64,000 nt of DNA, from positions 1 through 64,000 of the forward strand of contig NZ_JBJDPS010000019.1 in the NCBI RefSeq assembly GCF_044901685.1, in the 5' to 3' direction. Below, piece after piece: positions 40,712 through 48,438 of this stretch; the first letter of the stretch is position 1, and each line of letters starts with the position of its first letter. The notes below the pieces were generated by a model. That model was not told where the DNA came from. It did no database searches and saw nothing but the letters and a program-made list of their open reading frames with translations. The position numbers and the translations under genes were made by a program. The DNA comes from Micromonospora_G sp044901685. Its GTDB lineage: Bacteria > Actinomycetota > Actinomycetes > Mycobacteriales > Micromonosporaceae.

Positions 40712-43303
40712 CTAGAGCTTGGCGCAGTCGCCGCTCTTCGAACCGTTCACCTTGTTCGGCGCACCGAAGTCCTTCACCTGGGCGCTGTTGCCCGAGCAGG
40801 CCAGTGCCCCGTTGAAGCGGTTACCGACCAGCAGCGGCCCGTAGGCACCCGCCAGCCGGCTGTACCGCTCGTTCGCGGAGACCTGGGTGTTGCCCGACAT
40901 CGCGACCGCGCCGTTGAACGTGCTGCCGGCGATGGTCACGTCACGCGTGGTCCCGGAGATCTGGGCCGCGCCGTTGAGCGTGGAGCCGAACATCTGCACC
41001 GCCTGGGCGCCCGAGGCGACCAGGGTCCCGTTGATCGAGCTGTTCCGGACCACCAGCGAGGCGCCGGAACGTACCGTCACCGAGCCGTTCACCTGGGCGT
41101 TCGTCAGGCAGGTCACGCCCTGCTCGACGACGATCCGGGACTGGCGGCCGGTCAGGGTGGTGGTGCAGGTGGGGGAGGAGCCGGGGAGCACGGTGGCCCG
41201 GTAGCTCTCCGCCGTACCGATGTTGCCGGCCGGGTCGATCGCCCGGTGCTCGACCAGGTGGGTGCCGAAGCCCGGGACGAACCCGCCGCTCGGGTGGTCG
41301 TCGGGAAGGGTCTGCTCGAACGTCGCCCGGGAGAGCCCGCCGGTGCCGAGGTTGCCGTACGTCAGCGCCTTGACGCTGGTGCCGGAGTGGCGGAACTGGT
41401 ACGGGGACTCCGGCATGGGCTGCTCGGGGAAGCCGAAGTAGTTGAACCAGCCGTCGTTGTCCAGCCGGAGCTGACCGACGACGTACCGCTCCTCATCGTA
41501 GCCGGCCCGGTTGTCCTGCGGGGTCAGCCACATGTCCCAGCCGTCGAAGTAGACCGGGTGCTCCAGCGCCCCGGGCAGCTTGGTCAGCGGCTCCGACAGC
41601 GTACGGGGCGCGGTCGGCAGCGCGTTGTCGACGGTCCACTCGACCCGGTCGGAGACGCCCGGCGCGGCCGGGTCGGTCACCGTCGCGACCAGCTTGTGGG
41701 TGCCCGCCGCCAGCTTGAGCGCACCGAGGTCCAGCGTCCGGCTGTTGTGCGGGTTCGGTACCGCGACCCCGTTGAGCGACCAGGCCACGTTCACGATCCG
41801 GTCGGTCGGGTGGTTGGTCTCGACGAAGACGACCTCGTCACCGGCGACCGGCTGGGTGGCGATCGTCGCCGAGGTGATCTCGGCGGCCGGGGCCGACGGG
41901 ACCGCGCTGGAGTCGCCGACCGTCCACTGCCGGGTCTGTACGAACCGGGGGCCGTTGAAGCCCGAGTCCGAGGCGGTGTTGTTGGTCGACGGGTTGCGTA
42001 CCCAGTCCGTCCCGTCCGGTCCGACCGGGTCACGTACCTCGACGTGCACGACCGTGCCGGCGGGCAGGTCCAGCGGCTCCAGGTCCAGGCTGCGGCTGTT
42101 GTGCGTGTCGAGCACCGTACCGGTGGGGCCGCCGATCCGCCAGGTCACCTGGAGCTCGTGGTAGCGGGGCTGCCCGGCCTCGACCCAGAGCACACCGTCG
42201 TTCGGCACGGTGCCGGTCGGGGACTGCCGTACGTTCATCTGGCCGGCGTTACGCATGCCGGTGATCCGGGCGACCATGTTCTCCCGGCCGATCTGGTCCA
42301 GGTCGAAGCCGATCCACCGCATCATCGAGTGCTCGCTCGGCCGACGCTGGCCGCAGGGGTAGGACCCCCCGCCCTCGTGCAGCCCGATCGTGCCGCCGGA
42401 GAGGCTCTCCTCGCCGATCCAGCGGAACCACTTGTGCTGGTCGGCGATCATCTGTTCTTCGCTGGTGTAGGTGGTGTGGTGGAAGCTGCCCGGCTCGCCG
42501 CCGGTGTAGCAGTTCCGGACCACGTCCCGGGAGCTGTACGGGTACTCGTCGGCGAGGGTGCCGAGCGAGTGTCCCAGCTCGTGCAGGGAGATCAGCGGGC
42601 CCTGGGGCGAGCCGCCGGAGGTGGTGGCGTTCGTGCCGCCGATCCCGCCGTAGGTGAACGTGTTGAAGATGGCGAGCGACTGCACGTTCTGCGACGTACG
42701 CGGAATGCCGAGCACCGGGGTCACGTAGTTGTCCATGATGCGGTTGTGCGCCTGGTTACCGGTCTCGCAGGGGTTCACCCCGGGCGGGTAGTACCCGGCG
42801 TCGTCCTGGCAGTCCAGCGGTGCGCCGCCGTAGACGGTGCCCCGGGAGAGCGGGTCCGCGCAGCCGTTCTGGTAGATCATCCGCAGCGCGGTGTTCTTGC
42901 CGTCGATCGGGCCCTCGCGCTCGCCGGTGTCCCGGATCGTGCCGTCCGGGTTCCGGACCCGGCCGTCCGGGTCGCACCGGACCCCGTAGTCGACGGAGGC
43001 GATCTCCACCGCGTACACGTTGATGTAGTCGCGGTAGCTGCGGAACGGCTCGGTGGCCCACATGGCGGCCAGGTTGCGGTCCACGTCCTCGAAGAAGACG
43101 CTCTGCTGGTCGGCCTGGTAACCGTCACCCATGATGATCAGATTGAGTCGCTCGGCGGCCGGTCCGGTGACCTGGATCGGGTGGACCTTCGGCACCGGCA
43201 GCGGTGTCGGCGCCTCCTCCGCCAGCGCCGCCGGTACGGGGCCGGCGACCAGCAGGCTCGCCGCCAGTCCCGCCACCGCGAGAATCGCTCTCCAACGTCT
43301 CAC
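40712..43303 (-). CDS. Secreted M64 (IgA-peptidase-like) metallopeptidase with C-terminal beta-helix repeats
   Basis: Secreted zinc peptidase of 863 aa. GTG 43303 follows AGGTGAGGT and starts a signal peptide (VRRWRAILAVAGLAASLLVAG, cleaved near AALAEE); longer upstream starts are not needed. The M64 domain (40-370) has LNLIIMGDGYQADQQ and the zinc site HELGHSLGTLADEY (about 240-253). Middle Ig-like segments (about 380-600) contain WRIGGPTGTVLDTHNSRSLDLEPLDL and a similar second copy. After a ~100-residue unit, the C-terminus (about 720-863) is a short-strand repeat region (SVTVRSGASLVVRNSSINGTLVASGAQAVQ) suggesting a right-handed beta-helix surface module. The target is unknown; peptidoglycan or surface-polymer anchoring is possible. 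Confidence 0.85.
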   Translation of the reverse strand: MRRWRAILAVAGLAASLLVAGPVPAALAEEAPTPLPVPKVHPIQVTGPAAERLNLIIMGDGYQADQQSVFFEDVDRNLAAMWATEPFRSYRDYINVYAVEIASVDYGVRCDPDGRVRNPDGTIRDTGEREGPIDGKNTALRMIYQNGCADPLSRGTVYGGAPLDCQDDAGYYPPGVNPCETGNQAHNRIMDNYVTPVLGIPRTSQNVQSLAIFNTFTYGGIGGTNATTSGGSPQGPLISLHELGHSLGTLADEYPYSSRDVVRNCYTGGEPGSFHHTTYTSEEQMIADQHKWFRWIGEESLSGGTIGLHEGGGSYPCGQRRPSEHSMMRWIGFDLDQIGRENMVARITGMRNAGQMNVRQSPTGTVPNDGVLWVEAGQPRYHELQVTWRIGGPTGTVLDTHNSRSLDLEPLDLPAGTVVHVEVRDPVGPDGTDWVRNPSTNNTASDSGFNGPRFVQTRQWTVGDSSAVPSAPAAEITSATIATQPVAGDEVVFVETNHPTDRIVNVAWSLNGVAVPNPHNSRTLDLGALKLAAGTHKLVATVTDPAAPGVSDRVEWTVDNALPTAPRTLSEPLTKLPGALEHPVYFDGWDMWLTPQDNRAGYDEERYVVGQLRLDNDGWFNYFGFPEQPMPESPYQFRHSGTSVKALTYGNLGTGGLSRATFEQTLPDDHPSGGFVPGFGTHLVEHRAIDPAGNIGTAESYRATVLPGSSPTCTTTLTGRQSRIVVEQGVTCLTNAQVNGSVTVRSGASLVVRNSSINGTLVASGAQAVQMFGSTLNGAAQISGTTRDVTIAGSTFNGAVAMSGNTQVSANERYSRLAGAYGPLLVGNRFNGALACSGNSAQVKDFGAPNKVNGSKSGDCAKL

Positions 43304-43629
43304 GAATTTCACCTCACCTAACAGGTGCCGGCTCGACGTCCGGCACTCGACCGTGGCCGCCAACCCCGCCGCGCCGTTCAGGGGCAGGCGAAAACCCGGT
43401 GGGATCCGGCGGCGGAACGGCTGGCTACGAGCTCGTGCGGACGCGACCGCACCCGGGGGACCGTGTCGCCACCCCCGTGACTCGTCTCCGTCGTGATCCG
43501 CCGGCGTCTATTCCGGGTCGGTAGACCGTATCCGCCGGCCTCGATCGGCATCACCGGACACCTGACGGAACTTCCGGGTAACTGGTCCGTCCAACGTCGC
43601 AACCGTGGAGTTCGCCGTCCGACGGACCG
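43304..43629. other. Divergent intergenic region upstream of M64 peptidase
   Basis: About 325 bases without a supportable gene. A 7-bp hairpin (GTGCCGG/CCGGCAC, 43325-43346) stands 22 bases upstream of the M64 start, inside its likely 5' leader, and could affect translation. No good promoter pair is visible; the remainder is ordinary GC-rich sequence leading into the ATPase remnant. Confidence 0.4.
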
Positions 43630-44138
43630 TGGGCGGCGACCCGTTGGGTTCCGGAGTTCGGGCGTGAGTTGACCGCACGCAAGCTCGCCGCCCTGCGCCG
43701 CGATGATCCGGCCGCGAGAGTGTTCGACGTGACCTGCGGGCGGACTTCGCCGAGGTGGCGCAGACCCAGAACCGGGCCGAGGACGAGGCGGCCCGGTCCG
43801 GTGGGCCGATCCTGGTCGGTGACACCGACGCGCGGGCGACGGCGGTGTGGGAGGAGCGCTACCTGGGCTCGCGGTCGGCCGTGACCCTCGCCGCCGCCCG
43901 GCGACCCGATCTCTACCTGCTCACCGACCACGAGGGCGTGCCGTTCGAGGACGACGGTCTGCGCGACGGTGAGCACCTGCGGGGTTGGATGACCGGACGG
44001 TTCCGGGAGGTGTTGCGCGACAGCGGTGTGCCGGTACGCGAGCTGAGCGGACCGCCGGAGGTACGCCTCGCCGCCGCCCGTGCCGCCTGTGCCGACCTGC
44101 TCGCGAACGGCTGGGCGCTGAAACCACCGCTGGGGTAG
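43630..44138 (+). pseudogene. Broken NadR-like (AAA_28) ATPase remnant
   Basis: The C-terminal half of a NadR-like P-loop ATPase is readable but split over two frames. In the frame containing 43654 one reads TRWVPEFGRELTARKLAALR and then ARVFDVT. At about 43730 the reading moves to the frame of 43755, which continues RADFAEVAQTQNR, GGPILVGDTDARATAVWEERYLG, YLLTDHEGVPFEDDGLRDGEHLR and ends ADLLANGWALKPPLG. The family's Walker A segment (GxExxGKST) that should precede is absent upstream. So the gene has lost its 5' part and carries a frameshift; a truncated 127-aa product from GTG 43755 is possible but would lack nucleotide binding. Intact family members are about 200 aa. Confidence 0.7.
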
Positions 44139-44169
44139 GCGCCGGACCGGGGCTAGCGAGCTGTCCCGG

Positions 44170-44883
44170 CTACCCGCCGTCGCGGCTGAAGTGCTGGTAG
44201 TCGGGTGACCGCCAGGTGCCGCCCCACTGCCAGCCCACCGAGGCGAACGCCTTCACCAGGACGCCGTCGGGCACCGCCAGGCCGGGGTGGTCGACCTTCC
44301 GATCGGCGTACGCGGCGCCGGCCGGCGGCAGCACCCGGCCGTCGACGAGGTACGGGTTCTCCACCGGGTTGACGTCGATCGCCTCGCCGTAGGCGTGCGC
44401 GGACCAGCCGCTCGGGCCGTCGGTCACCGCGTCGCGACAGTTGAAGCCGGAGGTGTTGTCGTCGGCCATCGACCGGTCGTCGTCGCCGTCGTAGTGGTCG
44501 ACCGGGGTCATCCGCCGGATCGGGAACCGTGCGTCGTACAGGGCGGTGAAGACGCTGATCACGTCGTCGGTGACGGTGCGACGTACGACGATCGTGCCGA
44601 TGTGCGGCTGGCCGTCGAAGCCCCGGTACGACAGCGTCAGCAGGTCGAGCTGGTCCGGGCCGACCGGGCAGCCCGGACGCCAGCTCTTCGCCACGTCGGC
44701 CGGGGTCGCGGGCGAGACCGTGGCGACGAACCCGGACGGCGGGGTGGGGGACGGGATGTCACCGGAGGCCGACGTCGACGCGGCGGTGCCGGCAGCGCTC
44801 CGTGCCGCCGGTGCCGTACAGCCCGCGAGCACGAGGGCGGGAAGCAGCGCCGACAGGATCAGTTTGTCCCGGGTACGTGACAC
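44170..44883 (-). CDS. M15-family (VanY/DD-carboxypeptidase-like) lipoprotein
   Basis: Predicted lipoprotein of 237 aa with lipobox LVLAGC at residues 17-22 and a Ser/Ala/Thr-rich linker. The M15 zinc-peptidase core has MADDNTSGFNCRD, GWSAHAYGEAIDVNPVENPY (His and Asp ligands in SxHxxGxAxD) and PDYQHFS (third ligand His near the C-terminus). It should cut D-Ala-containing stem peptides or related peptides at the outer membrane face. GTG 44883 is used; the ribosome site is weak. It converges on the ATPase remnant and is divergent from the ECF sigma factor gene across 150 bases. Confidence 0.82.
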   Translation of the reverse strand: MSRTRDKLILSALLPALVLAGCTAPAARSAAGTAASTSASGDIPSPTPPSGFVATVSPATPADVAKSWRPGCPVGPDQLDLLTLSYRGFDGQPHIGTIVVRRTVTDDVISVFTALYDARFPIRRMTPVDHYDGDDDRSMADDNTSGFNCRDAVTDGPSGWSAHAYGEAIDVNPVENPYLVDGRVLPPAGAAYADRKVDHPGLAVPDGVLVKAFASVGWQWGGTWRSPDYQHFSRDGG

Positions 44884-45033
44884 CTCGAAAACCGTACGCT
44901 GAGCCCCTGATTCCTGGCCGGACCCCCCGCCCCGGGTCGGGGGAAATGTCTGTTTTGCCAGTCCGGGTACGCTCTGTGATGCCGCCCGGCCGTTGTTCAG
45001 TGGGGTGGCTCACCCCGGTCGAGAGGAGTAGGC

Positions 45034-45972
45034 GTGTCTTCGCCCCAGGCGTCGGACGAGGAGCTGGTCCGGGTCGCCCGGTCCGGCGACCCGACCGCTG
45101 TCGGCGTACTGCTGACCCGGCACGAGGCCGGCATGAAGGCGGTCGCGCTGGGCCTGCTCGGCTACGGGCCGGACGCCGAGGACGTGGTCCAGGACGCGAT
45201 GTTGGTGGCGCTGCGGCGGCTCGACGAACTCCGCGAGCCGGCGGCCGTGGGCTGGTGGCTGCGGGCGATCGTGCGCAACGGGTGCCGCAACCGGCTGCGT
45301 GCCGCGCGCCGCGTCCTGCCCGGCGACCTGATGACGCTCGACCTGCCCGACACCGAGCCGAATCCCGAGGAACTGGTCGAGCAGGCGGGTCTGCGGGACT
45401 GGATCTGGCACGCCGTCGGCGCACTCTCCGAACCGTTGCGGCTGGTCACGCTCCTGCGCTACTTCAGCGGAGTCTCGTCGTACGAGCAGATCGCCGCCCT
45501 CTGTGGCGTACCGGTGGGGACCGTCCGCAGCCGGCTGAGCCAGGCGCGGAGCAAGTTGGCGACCGCGCTGCTGGACACGGCGGACCTCGCGCACGACGAC
45601 TCGGCGCTGGTCAACGGGGCCAGTCGGCGCCAGGCCGAGGAGGTGATGGCGGCGGCGATGCGGGGCGAGTTCGAGCGGGCCCTGGAGCAGTGGTGGTGGC
45701 CCGACGCCGACCTGATCCGGCCGAACGGTGAGCGCCGGGGGGAGCGGTCGTACCTGCTCAGGATCATGGAGCGGGACCTGGCCGACGGTGTGCGCCAGCG
45801 GCTCACCAACGCGGTGGCCAGCCAGGACGTGATGATCTGGGAGGCCAACCTGATCAATCCGCCGGACGACCCGGACCACTGTCCACCCGGCGTGGTCTGG
45901 CTGCACACCCTGCGCGAGGGCCGGACCCAACGGCTGCGCCTGTTCCACCTGCCCCGCCCGGCGGCGAGCTGA
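45034..45972 (+). CDS. ECF RNA polymerase sigma factor with SnoaL-like C-terminal extension
   Basis: Sigma factor of 312 aa. Region 2 (about 20-95: GYGPDAEDVVQDAMLVALRRLDEL) and region 4 (about 125-190: YFSGVSSYEQIAALCGVPVGTVRSRLSQARSKL) are typical ECF. A further ~120 residues (from SRRQAEEVMAAAMRGEFERAL to the end) look like a SnoaL-like fold, as in ECF groups whose extension takes the place of an anti-sigma factor. No anti-sigma gene is adjacent. GTG 45034 follows GAGAGGAGTAG. The regulon is unknown; divergence from the M15 peptidase across 150 bases would allow local control, which is speculative. Confidence 0.82.
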   Translation: MSSPQASDEELVRVARSGDPTAVGVLLTRHEAGMKAVALGLLGYGPDAEDVVQDAMLVALRRLDELREPAAVGWWLRAIVRNGCRNRLRAARRVLPGDLMTLDLPDTEPNPEELVEQAGLRDWIWHAVGALSEPLRLVTLLRYFSGVSSYEQIAALCGVPVGTVRSRLSQARSKLATALLDTADLAHDDSALVNGASRRQAEEVMAAAMRGEFERALEQWWWPDADLIRPNGERRGERSYLLRIMERDLADGVRQRLTNAVASQDVMIWEANLINPPDDPDHCPPGVVWLHTLREGRTQRLRLFHLPRPAAS

Positions 45973-46095
45973 CCGAGGGCCGGCTCCCGGCGCCGGTCGA
46001 AGGTCCGTGTGCGATGGCGCCCGATAGTTCGATCGCGCTCCGGAGCGGTTACTCACACCGACGGAGCCTGGTGGTACGGCGGCGGTGACGGCACC

Positions 46096-46179
46096 ATGGA
46101 GCGAGCGCCATACAAATTTGAGCGCCTATTCGGGAATTCATCCTATTCGCGCCGAAGGAGCAGTCTATCCGATGGATAG
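46096..46179 (+). other. Possible leader ORF and start-codon inverted repeat before GNAT gene
   Basis: An ATG at 46096 opens a 27-codon ORF (MERAPYKFERL...SSLSDG) whose TAG (46177-46179) overlaps the acetyltransferase start. CTATCC (46165-46170) and GGATAG (46174-46179) form an inverted repeat across the ATG at 46172, and CCTATTCG is directly repeated (46125-46132, 46142-46149). This region is AT-richer than its surroundings. No good ribosome site precedes the small ORF, so translation is uncertain. Confidence 0.3.
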
Positions 46180-47029
46180 GGAAGAACTGAGCCGGCTCGC
46201 GGAGTTGGCCGAGGCCGAGTTCATGATCCGGTACGTGGTCGACGTACCCGAACCGGTCTCGCTCGCGCTCGACACCGCGCACGCGCGGATCGGCGGCGGC
46301 GTTGTCCTCTCCACCCGGCACGCTGAGGTCCACTACTGGAGCAAGGCGCTCGGATTCGGCTTCGCGGAGCCGGTCACCCGGGACCTGGTGGACCGGGTCC
46401 TCGCCTTCTACCGCGAGCGGGGGACCGAGGTCGCGACGATCCAGATCGCCCCGGACCGGCTGCCCTCGGACTGGGACGAGATCCGGGCGGCGGAGGGACT
46501 GGAGCCGGGCGCGGTGATCATCCAGCTCGCCTGTGAGATCGACGCGTTCCAGATCGACGGCACGACCGACCTGCGGATCGGGCTGGTCCCGTCGGACGAC
46601 GCCGACCAGTGGGCCGACGTGTTCATGCAGGGGTTCGAGTGGCCGAGGGGTGGGTCGTTGGCCGATCTCATGGTCGCGGCGGTGGGCAATCCCCGCTTCC
46701 ACACGTACGGCGCCTGGGACGGTGACCGGGTGGTCGGGGCGGCGTCCCTCTTCGTCCACGGCGACGTCGCGGTCTTCTGTGGTGCGGCGACCCTGCCCGG
46801 CCACCGGGGCCGGGGCGCGCAGTCGGCGCTGATGGCGGTCCGGGCCCGCGCCGCGGCCGAGGCCGGCTGCCGGTGGATGGTGGCGCAGACCTGGCGACCG
46901 GGACCCGGGTCGGTCAACCACTCGCTGAACAACATGCTGCGCGCCGGTCTCGTACCGCTCTACGACCGCCAGAACTGGACCTGGAAGTCGACCGGCGTCG
47001 GCGGGGGTGCGGCGACCGGGGCCGAGTGA
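46172..47029 (+). CDS. GNAT-family N-acetyltransferase
   Basis: Acetyl-CoA-dependent transferase of 285 aa. The C-terminal half is a standard GNAT domain: VVGAASLFVHGDVAVFCGAATLPGHRGRGAQSALM, with the acetyl-CoA loop (Q/R-x-x-G-x-G/A) seen as GHRGRGA, then NHSLNNMLRAGLVPLYDRQNW. The N-terminal ~130 residues are a degenerate GNAT-like half (YWSKALGFGFAEPVT), so this is a double-GNAT protein. The substrate is unknown. ATG 46172 follows AAGGAG with a rather long 12-base spacer and sits inside an inverted repeat; GTG 46085 would add 29 poorly conserved residues. A terminator follows at 47052. Confidence 0.78.
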   Translation: MDREELSRLAELAEAEFMIRYVVDVPEPVSLALDTAHARIGGGVVLSTRHAEVHYWSKALGFGFAEPVTRDLVDRVLAFYRERGTEVATIQIAPDRLPSDWDEIRAAEGLEPGAVIIQLACEIDAFQIDGTTDLRIGLVPSDDADQWADVFMQGFEWPRGGSLADLMVAAVGNPRFHTYGAWDGDRVVGAASLFVHGDVAVFCGAATLPGHRGRGAQSALMAVRARAAAEAGCRWMVAQTWRPGPGSVNHSLNNMLRAGLVPLYDRQNWTWKSTGVGGGAATGAE

Positions 47030-47051
47030 CCGGGCCGCTGACGTAGGGGTG

Positions 47052-47084
47052 ACGAGGCGCTGTTATCGCTAACAGCGCCTTCGT
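47052..47084 (+). terminator. Terminator after the GNAT gene
   Basis: AGGCGCTGTTA pairs with TAACAGCGCCT around a TCGC tetraloop, extended by ACG/CGT with one bulge, 22 bases past the GNAT stop. Confidence 0.75.
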
Positions 47085-47240
47085 CGTGTTCGCCGCGAGC
47101 AAGACCGACACCGCTTGACATCGATGGATGTTGGCGCGAACGTGCAACTCGCCACGCCGTCCGGGGAGTAGCCCCCGGCGGTCGCGTGAGCAGCCCGGGG
47201 ACCGGGACGGTCGCCCCGACCGACCCGGTCCCGAGAGCGC

Positions 47241-48299
47241 TCAGCCACCCGCCGCCGCACCGTGCGTGGACAGCGGCTGATCCCGTCGCAGGGGCGCGGG
47301 GTACGGGAGGCAGGAGGCGCGTACGACCAGCTCGGTGGGGAGCCGGATGTGGGTGTCCCGTTCGACGCCCGCGATCAGGTCGACGAGCAGGCGCAGCGCC
47401 TCCGCGCCCATCCGTTGCAAGGGCTGCATGATCGTCGTCAGCGGCGGGTTGACCAGTGCCGACTCCGGTACGTTGTCGAAGCCGATCACGGAGAGGTCGT
47501 CGGGCACGGTGAGGCCCATGTTCCGCGCGACGTCGATCGTGGAGATCGCGGAGAGGTCGTTTCCGGCGAAGACCGCAGTCGGCCGGTCGGGGAGTGCGAG
47601 CAGTTCGGCGGCCGTACCGGCGGCGCTCTCGATCCGGAAGCCGCCGACGCGGACGAGCCGTTCGTCCACCGGCACCCCGGCGTCGGCCATGGCCGTACGG
47701 AAGCCCGCCTCACGCAGACGTGCCGACTCGAGGTCCGGGCGTCCGCTGATGTGCCCGATCCGGCGGTGGCCGAGCGAGAGCAGGTAGTTGGTCGCGAGCA
47801 CGGCACCGGCGAAGTTGTCGGAGTCGACGGTGGGCAGACCGGACGGCCCGGTGTGTGGGTCGACGGCGACGACGTGGAAGCCCTGCTTGGTCTCGACCAC
47901 GGTCGGCGTGACGATCACCGCCCCGTCGATGAGCGTTCCGGACAGCCGGGCCAGCGACCGTCGCTCCCAGCCGATGCCCGCGCCCTCACCGTCGCCGCCG
48001 GAGTACGCCAGCAACTGGTAGCCGGTGCCGGCGACCTCTCTGGACGCCCCCTTCAGCAGTTCGGTCGAGAACGGCTCGAACTCGGCGACCAGGATGCCCA
48101 GCACGTTCGTACGGTGGCTGCGCAGACTCTGTGCCCCCAGGCTGGCCTCGTATCCAAGTTGGTGGATGATTTCCTGGACGCGCTCCACGGTTGCCTGGGC
48201 GACGCCGTACCGGCCATTTATCACCTTGGATACGGTTGCCACCGAGACGCCGGCCGCACTGGCCACGTCCGACATCTTGACACGCTGCGGGAACGCCAC
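47241..48299 (-). CDS. LacI-family regulator of the xylan-utilisation locus
   Basis: Repressor of 352 aa. The helix-turn-helix is KMSDVASAAGVSVATVSKVINGRYGV, the effector domain includes VIGFDNVPESALVNPPLTTIMQPLQRMGAEALRLL. GTG 48299 is chosen because a likely operator (48344-48357) and the divergent promoter lie upstream of it; an ORF reading through them to 48374 is unlikely. The ribosome site is weak; ATG 48275 is an alternative. It is divergent from the xylo-oligosaccharide importer operon and probably represses it, with a xylo-oligosaccharide or xylose as inducer. That ligand is inferred from neighbours. Confidence 0.87.
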   Translation of the reverse strand: MAFPQRVKMSDVASAAGVSVATVSKVINGRYGVAQATVERVQEIIHQLGYEASLGAQSLRSHRTNVLGILVAEFEPFSTELLKGASREVAGTGYQLLAYSGGDGEGAGIGWERRSLARLSGTLIDGAVIVTPTVVETKQGFHVVAVDPHTGPSGLPTVDSDNFAGAVLATNYLLSLGHRRIGHISGRPDLESARLREAGFRTAMADAGVPVDERLVRVGGFRIESAAGTAAELLALPDRPTAVFAGNDLSAISTIDVARNMGLTVPDDLSVIGFDNVPESALVNPPLTTIMQPLQRMGAEALRLLVDLIAGVERDTHIRLPTELVVRASCLPYPAPLRRDQPLSTHGAAAGG

Positions 48300-48343
48300 G
48301 CAGACGATGATAGAGGGCCGGCGGAGCCTCGTCGTCAGGGAGT

Positions 48344-48357
48344 CGAAAACGTTATCG
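48344..48357. promoter_or_regulatory. Candidate LacI operator CGAAAACGTTATCG
   Basis: A 14-bp near-perfect palindrome with central CG (one mismatched pair) lies between the divergent LacI and importer genes, eight bases upstream of the importer -35. It is the obvious binding site for the neighbouring regulator. Confidence 0.65.
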
Positions 48358-48364
48358 ACATCGG

Positions 48365-48392
48365 TTGACACCACGTTACGGGACTGTAAAAC
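48365..48392 (+). promoter_or_regulatory. Promoter of the xylo-oligosaccharide importer operon
   Basis: TTGACA (48365-48370), 16-base spacer, TAAAAC (48387-48392). It lies 46 bases before the ATG of the binding-protein gene, just downstream of the candidate operator. Confidence 0.6.
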
Positions 48393-48438
48393 TCGCCCTC
48401 AGTCCGAGTACCGCGACTGACTAGTCGAGGAGACATCG

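Noticed and set aside
41246..43321. 691-codon plus-strand frame over the M64 peptidase gene
   Set aside because: Shadow of the peptidase, which carries HELGH and a signal peptide on the minus strand.
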